Source of the DNA: Streptomyces goshikiensis
Lineage (GTDB): Bacteria; Actinomycetota; Actinomycetes; Streptomycetales; Streptomycetaceae
Reading direction: 5' to 3'
NCBI RefSeq assembly: GCF_014650555.1
Contig: NZ_BMVE01000005.1
Coordinates: 372,001 to 436,000, forward strand
DNA: 64,000 bases
Shown in pieces: positions 58,247 to 64,000 of this stretch. The position numbers and the translations under genes were made by a program. The notes under the pieces are model-generated. The model was given only the letters and a program-made list of their open reading frames with translations, was not told where the DNA came from and searched no databases. Every line of letters starts with the position of its first letter. The first letter of the stretch is position 1.

Positions 58247-59177
58247 AGCCGGGAAGCTGCGCCTCGGCCTCCGCCAGGATCTCGGTCAGCCGGGCCCCGA
58301 ACTCCGCCCCGCGCGGATCCGGCACCCCGGTGCGGGCCGAGGCGAGCAGGGCGTCCAGGGCCCGGCCGTAGGCGCCCGGTACGTCATTCCAGTCGGGCAG
58401 CGAGAACACCCCGTCGGCCCCGCGCAGCTCCAGGCCCACCCCGGCGGCGGCGCGCGGCGCGCCGAGGCACAGCACGGCGGTGCTTGCGGCGCCGGAGCCG
58501 TGCCGCAGGGCGAGTTGCACCACGTCGGAGGGGCCCCGGGTGGCGCTGACCCCGGTGACCTCGCCGAGCACCGGGATCAGGACGGACAGCGCGTGCGGGC
58601 CGACGTCCCACAGCCCGCCCTTGGCCTTGCGCCAGGGCGAGTCGGCGTAGGCGCCGGGCGTCCCGTCGGGCGGGAAGACGGCGCCGAGCCAGTGCGCGGC
58701 GGCCGTGAACCACCCGGTGCGCCGGGCCTGTTCCTCGACCCAGCCGGCGGTCGGCTCCGCGAAGCGGAGGGTGAGGAAGACGACGGACGCGACCCGGTGC
58801 CGGGCCACCGCGGCGGCGACGGCCCGGGCGTCCGCGACCGTCGTGGCGACGGGTTTGTCGAGCAGGACGTGGCAGCCGGCGGCGGCCGCGCGCACGGCGA
58901 GCGGGGCCTGGACGTCCGGCGGCAGGGCGAAGGCCACGGCGTCACAGTCCGCGAACAGCTCGTCGGGGTCTTCGTACACCTTCACGCCGTGCTCCGCGGC
59001 CAGCGCGGCGGCGGCTTCCGGCCTCCGGCCCCATACGCCGGCGAACTCGGAGCCGGTGTGGGCCGCGAGGGCTGGCGCGTGCGTGCTCCGGGCCCAGGGA
59101 CCGGTCCCGAGCAGCCCGACCCGGGGGCGGGAGGGCATGCCGACCGGCTCACCGACAGGACCACCGGAAGGGTTCAT
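58245..59177 (-). CDS. Gfo/Idh/MocA-family oxidoreductase
   Basis: A 310-aa NAD(P)-dependent sugar-type dehydrogenase. The Rossmann start RVGLLGTGPWARSTHAPAL and the signature LLDKPVATTVADARA (EKP equivalent) are present; GGLWDVGPHALSVLIPVLG holds the Asp-His of the active site. The substrate is unknown. The start could be ATG 59177 (MNPSGGPVGEP) or ATG 59141 (MPSRPRVG), and neither has a strong ribosome site. It is divergent from glnII. Confidence 0.85.
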   Translation of the reverse strand: MNPSGGPVGEPVGMPSRPRVGLLGTGPWARSTHAPALAAHTGSEFAGVWGRRPEAAAALAAEHGVKVYEDPDELFADCDAVAFALPPDVQAPLAVRAAAAGCHVLLDKPVATTVADARAVAAAVARHRVASVVFLTLRFAEPTAGWVEEQARRTGWFTAAAHWLGAVFPPDGTPGAYADSPWRKAKGGLWDVGPHALSVLIPVLGEVTGVSATRGPSDVVQLALRHGSGAASTAVLCLGAPRAAAGVGLELRGADGVFSLPDWNDVPGAYGRALDALLASARTGVPDPRGAEFGARLTEILAEAEAQLPG

Positions 59178-59272
59178 ATCGTATGAAGGGCTCACGGGCC
59201 CAGTCTGCCCCACCCGGGCGAACGCACGGCCACCAACCCGCACAACCGGTCCCACCTGCGGTGTAAACGTCG

Positions 59273-59310
59273 GTAACACGGGGTTCACGCAAGGGCAACG
59301 GAAGAGAAAT
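59273..59310 (+). promoter_or_regulatory. GlnR binding site of glnII
   Basis: GTAAC, TTCAC, GCAAC and GAAAT are each separated by exactly six bases, the GlnR box spacing, about 80-120 bases before glnII. The second and third boxes deviate more from consensus than in glnA. Confidence 0.75.
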
Positions 59311-59390
59311 CGCGGCGGGGCACGCTGCGGTCATACCGCAGCCGCAGCACCCGCGGAGTCTGCGCCGGAGACGCACCGAAGGATGGGCCC

Positions 59391-60410
59391 GTGAGCTACA
59401 AGGCTGAGTACATCTGGATCGACGGCACCGAGCCGACGGCGAAGCTCCGCTCCAAGACGAGGATCCTCGGCGACGGCGACGCGCTCCCGATCTGGGGCTT
59501 CGACGGATCCAGCACCAACCAGGCCCAGGGCCACGCCTCCGACCGCGTGCTCCAGCCGGTGTTCTCCTGCCCGGACCCGATCCGCGGCGGCGACGACGTC
59601 CTCGTGCTGTGCGAGGTCCTCAACATCGACATGACCCCGCACGAGTCGAACACCCGCGCACTGCTGCGTCCGGTCGCGGAGAAGTTCGCCGGCCAGGAGC
59701 CGATCTTCGGCATCGAGCAGGAGTACACCTTCTTCGACGGCGCCCGCCCGCTCGGCTTCCCGGTCAACGGCTTCCCGGCGGCGCAGGGCGGCTACTACTG
59801 CGGTGTCGGCGCGGACGAGATCTTCGGCCGCGACATCGTCGAGAAGCACCTGGACCACTGCCTCGCGGCGGGCCTGAGCATCTCCGGCATCAACGCCGAG
59901 GTCATGCCCGGCCAGTGGGAGTTCCAGGTCGGCCCGGTCGGCCCGCTGGAGGTCTCGGACCAGCTGTGGATCGCGCGCTGGCTGCTCTACCGCACCGCCG
60001 AGGACTTCAACGTCTCGGCGACCCTGAACCCGAAGCCGGTCAAGGGCGACTGGAACGGCGCGGGCGCGCACACCAACTTCTCCACCAAGGCGATGCGCGA
60101 GGACTACCGCGCGATCATCTCCGCGTGCGAGGCGCTGGGCGACGGCAGCAAGCCGCTGGACCACGTGAAGAACTACGGCGCGGGCATCGACGAGCGCCTC
60201 ACGGGCCTGCACGAGACGGCCCCGTGGAACGAGTTCAGCTACGGCGTCTCGGACCGCGGCGCCTCGGTCCGCATCCCGTGGCAGGTCGAGCAGGAGGGCC
60301 GGGGGTACATCGAGGACCGCCGCCCGAACGCGAACGTGGACCCGTACGTGGTGACCCGCCTGATCGTGGACACCTGCTGCACCGGACTGGAGAAGGACGG
60401 CCTGGTCTGA
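59391..60410 (+). CDS. glnII: Glutamine synthetase type II GlnII
   Basis: A 339-aa eukaryote-type glutamine synthetase, found beside GlnA in Streptomyces and rhizobia. Seen: PIWGFDGSSTNQAQG, FGIEQEYTFFD, NAEVMPGQWEFQVGP, GDWNGAGAHTNFSTKAMRE and NRGASVRIP-type SDRGASVRIPWQ, then DRRPNANVDPYVV. It lacks the adenylylation loop of GlnA. GTG start. Its GlnR site shows it belongs to the nitrogen-limitation regulon. The 277 bases after it contain no gene I can support before 60688. Confidence 0.96.
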   Translation: MSYKAEYIWIDGTEPTAKLRSKTRILGDGDALPIWGFDGSSTNQAQGHASDRVLQPVFSCPDPIRGGDDVLVLCEVLNIDMTPHESNTRALLRPVAEKFAGQEPIFGIEQEYTFFDGARPLGFPVNGFPAAQGGYYCGVGADEIFGRDIVEKHLDHCLAAGLSISGINAEVMPGQWEFQVGPVGPLEVSDQLWIARWLLYRTAEDFNVSATLNPKPVKGDWNGAGAHTNFSTKAMREDYRAIISACEALGDGSKPLDHVKNYGAGIDERLTGLHETAPWNEFSYGVSDRGASVRIPWQVEQEGRGYIEDRRPNANVDPYVVTRLIVDTCCTGLEKDGLV

Positions 60411-60687
60411 GACCGCCGGAGCCTCCCGCTCCACCGAGCGTTCGCCCGCCCGGCCCCCGCGGCCCGGCGGGCGCCGCCGGTGGCGCCGGGGGCGGCCCCG
60501 TCGTGGGACGGCGGTGCCCACGATGCGATACGGCCGACCGCCACGGACCGCCGGAGGCGGCGGGCCAGTTGACGGTTCGCCCGGATTGTCCTGGGCGAAT
60601 CCGGGGCCGCTCGCTGAATTTGAGATTCCGCTCCACCAGGTGAGACATACCCTGCCCAGGTTCACCACCATCTGCTTCAATGAGGCC
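60411..60687. other. Intergenic region after glnII
   Basis: 277 bp. The first 100 bases are very GC-rich with several short GC pairings that may end glnII transcription, but no single clean terminator stands out. From about 60600 it becomes more AT-rich (GAATTTGAGATTCC, GACATACCCT), which suggests a promoter for the following small gene. Confidence 0.45.
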
Positions 60688-60810
60688 ATGGCCAGCCACC
60701 CGCACCACACCCCGTCAGGTCGCAGCGACCTCGAACCGTTCTGGCCGTCCCGTCAGGACCACGATTTCGACCGGGTGTGTCGCCGCGCGAAGAACGCGCC
60801 GGCCCTCTAA
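60688..60810 (+). CDS. 40-aa small protein downstream of glnII
   Basis: A short frame MASHPHHTPSGRSDLEPF ... CRRAKNAPAL with a candidate AT-rich promoter upstream. It has mixed charge, His and aromatic residues, and Streptomyces-like codon use. I believe similar short proteins follow glnII in other Streptomyces, but cannot verify this here. No function can be given. Confidence 0.5.
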   Translation: MASHPHHTPSGRSDLEPFWPSRQDHDFDRVCRRAKNAPAL

Positions 60811-60934
60811 AGCCTTCCGGGACCTCCACCAGACCCGCCCCGGGGCCTTCGGTCTGCGCGGTACGACAACGACGACTTACGACGCCATGCGTACGTCTCC
60901 TGCCGACCACTCCGCGTGAAAGAGCTGACCACTC

Positions 60935-61552
60935 ATGACCAACACCCGTTCCCTCGCCTCCGCCCCTTCCTCCGCCGCGACCGCGCCGCTGCCGTTCCCG
61001 CCCAGTCCGCGCCACCGGCTGCGCGCCGTGGACCGGGACGAGGTCGCCCGGGTCGTGGACCTCCTGCCGCCCGGCGCCACCTGGCTGCCCGCGCCGCAGC
61101 ACAGCCTGCCGACGCTGCCGGGCCAGCCGCCGATGATCGGCTACCTGGTCCTCGTACCCGCCGAACACCAGCCGCAGCCGCAGCCGCAGCCGTCGGCGCT
61201 CCACCGCGGCCCGCAGACCGTCGCCGGGCACCCGGCGGCGGCGCCCGAGACCCCGGCCGCGACCCTCGGCGACTCCCTGGTCCGCATCGACACCGCGCGG
61301 CGCACCGCCGAGGTCGAGGGCGAGCTCCTCGACCTCACCTACCTGGAGTTCGAGCTGCTGGCCCACCTGGTGGCGCACCCGCACCGGGTGCACAGCCGCG
61401 ACCAGCTGGTGACCACGGTGTGGGGCTACGGCCACGTCGGCGACGGCCGGACCGTGGACGTCCACATCGCCCGGCTGCGCCGCAAGCTGGGCGCGGCCCA
61501 CCGCGACGCGATCCAGACGGTGCGCCGGGTGGGCTACAAGTACGCGCCGTGA
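60935..61552 (+). CDS. Orphan winged-helix (OmpR/PhoB-type) regulator without receiver
   Basis: A 205-aa protein. The C-terminal OmpR-type DNA-binding domain (about 108-205) is complete: RIDTARRTAEVEGELLDLTYLEFELL, HRVHSRDQLVTTVWGYG, RTVDVHIARLRRKLG and the wing TVRRVGYKYAP. The N-terminal half is not a phospho-receiver; it has no DD or DxxM motif and is Pro/Gln/Ala-rich, with QPQPQPQPS near 80. It therefore lacks two-component input and may act by abundance or a partner. It lies near glnII, so nitrogen control is possible but unproven. Confidence 0.85.
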   Translation: MTNTRSLASAPSSAATAPLPFPPSPRHRLRAVDRDEVARVVDLLPPGATWLPAPQHSLPTLPGQPPMIGYLVLVPAEHQPQPQPQPSALHRGPQTVAGHPAAAPETPAATLGDSLVRIDTARRTAEVEGELLDLTYLEFELLAHLVAHPHRVHSRDQLVTTVWGYGHVGDGRTVDVHIARLRRKLGAAHRDAIQTVRRVGYKYAP

Positions 61553-61556
61553 GCCC

Positions 61557-61596
61557 CGGGCCCGTACCCCGCCAACGGCGCGGGAGTACGGGCCCG
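61557..61596. terminator. Bidirectional terminator
   Basis: CGGGCCCGTAC (61557-61567) pairs with GTACGGGCCCG (61586-61596); the loop contains a further CCCGC/GCGGG pairing. Confidence 0.8.
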
Positions 61597-61606
61597 TTCG
61601 GCGTTC

Positions 61607-63115
61607 CTAGGCTCCCGCGGCGGAGGCGGCGCGGCGGCCGGCCACGAAGCCGAGCAGCACGTCGATCGCGAGGAACGCGATCAGGCTGATGCCGAGCATC
61701 GGCACGAACCAGCCCACCACCGCGGTCACGGCGGCGAGCGGCAGCAGCAGGGTCACGGGCGCCTTCCGCCAGGCCCCGCGGGGCTGCGGGCGGCCGAAGG
61801 AGAGCGCGCGGTCCTTGGTGGGCCGGCGCAGCCACCACATCCGGTAGCCCCAGAACACCAGGAACATCAGCGCGACGGCGAGCGCGGCCAGCGCGAGCTG
61901 GTTGGCGAGCCCGAAGGTCTGGCCCATGTGCAGGTCGATGCCGAAGCGGGTCAGCTGGGCGAGGACGGGGTAGTCGGCGAAGCGCAGTTCGTCCATGACC
62001 TTGCCGTCGGCGGGGTCCACGGCGACGGCGTCCAGGTGCACCGGCACCTGCTTGTCCTGCTCCTTGATCACATAGCCCTTGCCCTCGGCGGGCAGCGTGA
62101 CGCGCACGTGGTCGCCGACCCCGGCGGCCCGGGCGGCCTCGACGGCCTTGTCGATGCCGATGTCGGCGGTGGGCTGCGGCGGGGGCATCTCCGCGCCCCC
62201 GGGCATCTGGTGCCCGGCGTGTTCGTCGGCCCCGGCGGAGTCCGCGGCCTCGCCGAGGGTGGCGGAGACGGCGGGGGTGGCCCCGCCGAGGCGGTCCTGG
62301 AGCTGCCCGATGTTCTCACCGGCGTACTTCGACCAGGTCAGGCCGGTCGCGGACAGCGCGACGAGACCGGCGACGGCCCAGAGGCCGACGACCCCGTGCC
62401 AGGACAGGGTCTTGCGGCGGCCGGTGGCCTTGCGGTCGGGCAGGACGAGCAGCGCGCGGCGGGAGCGGCGGCGGCCGATCCACAGGGCCAGGCCGCCGAG
62501 GGCGACCACCCACAGCCAGCTGGCGGCGAGTTCGCTGTAGTTCCGGCCGAACTCGCCGAGCTGGAGGCTGGAGTGGAACTCGCTCAGCCAGGCGCGCAGG
62601 GGCAGCGCGTCGCCCGCGGTGGTGAGCTGCCCGCGCACGTCGGCGGTGTACGGGTCGACGAAGACGGTGAGGGTCTCGCCCTCCGCGAGCCCCGGCTTCT
62701 CCATGATCACCCGGGTGGTGTCCGCGGCCTCGGGCGCGGGCCAGACGCCGATCACCTTGCCGGTGGGGGCGGCGCCCTGGGCGGCCCGGACCTGCGTGCT
62801 GAGCGGCACAGCGCCGTCGCCGACGCGGTCGACGGTCAGTTCGTCGGAGTAGACGATGCTCTCGGCCTGCCAGGACAGCGCGTAGAGCAGACCGGTGCCG
62901 GCGGCGATGAACAGCAGCGGGGCGATGAGCAGCCCGGCGTAGAAGTGCATCCGCAGCACGAGCGGCCGCACGGCCGCCCACCCCCCGGAGCGCGGGGACC
63001 GCCGGACACCGTCGGAAGGGGCCTCAGGGACCGCGCCGGCATCGGGGCCCGGGGCGTCGGCGGGCGAGGGGGTGGTGTCCGCGGGGCGGATGGTTTGGCT
63101 CTCGTCAAGAGACAT
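61607..63115 (-). CDS. PepSY-domain membrane protein
   Basis: A 502-aa protein of the PepSY-associated TM family. A Pro/Ala-rich N-terminus is followed by LVLRMHFYAGLLIAPLLFIAAGTGLLYAL (TM1, about 60-88). An external PepSY-like domain follows, then a TM near 210 with SWHGVVGLWAVAGLVALSATGLTW, a His/Met/Pro-rich external stretch (DEHAGHQMPGGAEMPPP, about 310-330), a second PepSY-like part, FGIDLHMGQTFGLANQ and C-terminal TMs. Relatives sit beside iron or copper uptake genes and may reduce metals. ATG 63115 follows GAGGA by five bases. It is the downstream partner of the Met/His-rich protein. Confidence 0.85.
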   Translation of the reverse strand: MSLDESQTIRPADTTPSPADAPGPDAGAVPEAPSDGVRRSPRSGGWAAVRPLVLRMHFYAGLLIAPLLFIAAGTGLLYALSWQAESIVYSDELTVDRVGDGAVPLSTQVRAAQGAAPTGKVIGVWPAPEAADTTRVIMEKPGLAEGETLTVFVDPYTADVRGQLTTAGDALPLRAWLSEFHSSLQLGEFGRNYSELAASWLWVVALGGLALWIGRRRSRRALLVLPDRKATGRRKTLSWHGVVGLWAVAGLVALSATGLTWSKYAGENIGQLQDRLGGATPAVSATLGEAADSAGADEHAGHQMPGGAEMPPPQPTADIGIDKAVEAARAAGVGDHVRVTLPAEGKGYVIKEQDKQVPVHLDAVAVDPADGKVMDELRFADYPVLAQLTRFGIDLHMGQTFGLANQLALAALAVALMFLVFWGYRMWWLRRPTKDRALSFGRPQPRGAWRKAPVTLLLPLAAVTAVVGWFVPMLGISLIAFLAIDVLLGFVAGRRAASAAGA

Positions 63116-63200
63116 GGTGGTCCTCAGGATTGGCGAAGACATGGGTGATGAGCCCCGGGTCTCGCCTCCTCTCGCCGTGGGGCGGGAGGTGCGCCGGTCG

Positions 63201-63998
63201 TCAGGCGCGGGCAGGCAGGCCGGGGGCCGTGGCTCGGAGGGCACGGCCCCCGGGCGGTCCCCGCCGCACGACGGCATGGGCGTGCACGGCCCCCCGCAGC
63301 CGGCGCGGCCGCGCACAGGTCCGGCGGGGCGCGGGCCGCGGCGGTACGGGAGCCACCTGGGTGCGTACCAGCGCGAGCGCGCTGGCCAGCGGCCGGGCGG
63401 CGAGCAGCGCGGTCGCACCGAGGGCCCGGGCCAGCCGGAAGACGGCGGCCTCGCCCCAGGCGAGCCAGCCGGCGCAGAACAGGGCGGCGAGCAGGTGGGC
63501 GGCGATCATTCCGAGGCCGCCGTGCCCGGCCGTCGCGACCAGACCGGTCAGCCAGTCGAGAGCGCCCATGCCGGTCAGGCCGTCCATGACCGACGAGCCC
63601 GACAGGCCCGCCATGTGGTCCATGCCACCCATGCCACCCATGCCACCCATGCCGTCCATGACCGACGGGTCAGACATGTGGTGCACGCCGCCCAGGGCCG
63701 ACAGGCCCGGAACGCCGCTCAGGCCGTCCACCGCCGACGAGGCCGACAGGCCCGGCATGGGAGGCATGCCCTCCAGGGGCGATGCGCCCGACGAGGCCGC
63801 CGGCGTGCCGGGTGCGTGGGTCGGCGGGTGGGGGTGGCCGGCCGTCATCGCCGGTGTCTGGCTTCCGGAAAGGGTGAGGTGCAGGACCCCCTGCGCGGCG
63901 AGCAGCGAGGCGGTGATCCCGTAGGGCCCCCGGCGGCGCCCGGCGGCGAGCCAGGCGAGGGCCCCGATCACCCCAAAGGCGCAGAGAAGGCCTGTCAT
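63201..63998 (-). CDS. Met/Gly/His-rich membrane protein, possibly cut by the window edge
   Basis: A frame of up to 265 aa that starts at the last ATG in the window; the true start may lie beyond the edge. TM1 is at about 1-18 (LLCAFGVIGALAWLAA) and TM2 at 28-45 (ASLLAAQGVLHLTLSG). A long external region (about 48-155) contains HPHPPTH and MDGMGGMGGMGGMDHM, a likely copper-binding Met/His stretch coded by 9-bp tandem repeats. Two further TM segments (about 155-215) and a very basic Pro/Arg tail follow. It probably acts with the downstream PepSY protein in metal handling; both the function and the exact start are inferred. Confidence 0.7.
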   Translation of the reverse strand: MTGLLCAFGVIGALAWLAAGRRRGPYGITASLLAAQGVLHLTLSGSQTPAMTAGHPHPPTHAPGTPAASSGASPLEGMPPMPGLSASSAVDGLSGVPGLSALGGVHHMSDPSVMDGMGGMGGMGGMDHMAGLSGSSVMDGLTGMGALDWLTGLVATAGHGGLGMIAAHLLAALFCAGWLAWGEAAVFRLARALGATALLAARPLASALALVRTQVAPVPPRPAPRRTCARPRRLRGAVHAHAVVRRGPPGGRALRATAPGLPARA

Positions 63999-64000
63999 CG

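Noticed and set aside
1..64000. tRNA, rRNA, transposase or integrase genes
   Set aside because: No cloverleaf, rRNA stretch, DDE or recombinase motif was recognised on either strand; attachment sites next to the accessory block were also not found.

Overview
This is a 64 kb piece of an actinobacterial chromosome, almost certainly Streptomyces. The GC content is very high, third codon positions are nearly all G or C, GTG/TTG starts and 4-base stop/start overlaps are frequent, and the gene content is typical (two glutamine synthetases glnA and glnII, lipA/lipB, homodimeric aceE, PspA/PspAA, a CobU fusion). I see no tRNA, rRNA, CRISPR array or insertion sequence. The calls come from reading the sequence and recalling families; no database search was run.

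Layout. 1-4.4 kb: end of an unknown gene, a membrane-anchored secreted protein behind a sigma-E-like promoter, erpA and nadA divergent, and a small membrane protein. 4.5-9.3 kb (minus): cobS, a NarL-type response regulator and an RND efflux permease. 9.4-19.8 kb: a membrane protein, PspAA/PspA, a DUF3043 protein, a methyltransferase, a CobU fusion and cobT, then an MprF-like protein, a membrane protein and a histidine kinase.

19.8-26.6 kb (minus) holds a five-gene locus that looks like a Pel/galactosaminogalactan-type exopolysaccharide system: a secreted CE18-like deacetylase, a PelF-like glycosyltransferase, a 12-TM membrane protein, a spherulin-4/GH135-like protein and a GH114 lipoprotein. 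The last four are tightly packed or overlapping.

26.9-42.8 kb is mostly central metabolism: pepA, lpdA (E3), a two-lipoyl E2, a GntR regulator and aceE (E1). Between the E2 gene and the GntR gene sits a three-gene accessory block (32.06-39.17 kb) in which each gene overlaps the next: an LCAT-like hydrolase, a 1675-aa caspase-like/STAND NTPase/TPR protein with twelve 46-aa repeats, and a CHAT-like protein lacking its expected histidine. This looks like a conflict or cell-suicide module and is the other main novelty candidate.

43-64 kb: DUF4240, SDR/TetR pair, glnA with a GlnR site, RDD and DUF4191 proteins, lipA and lipB (which serve the lipoyl enzymes above), an NsdA-like regulator, an FAD oxidoreductase, a TIGR01777 epimerase, a VIT-type transporter, a SpoIIE-type phosphatase, an ArsC-like protein, an Idh/MocA oxidoreductase, glnII with a second GlnR site, an orphan winged-helix regulator, a PepSY protein and a Met/His-rich membrane protein. 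A 140-bp hairpin element with G-quadruplex-like arms lies at 54.7 kb.
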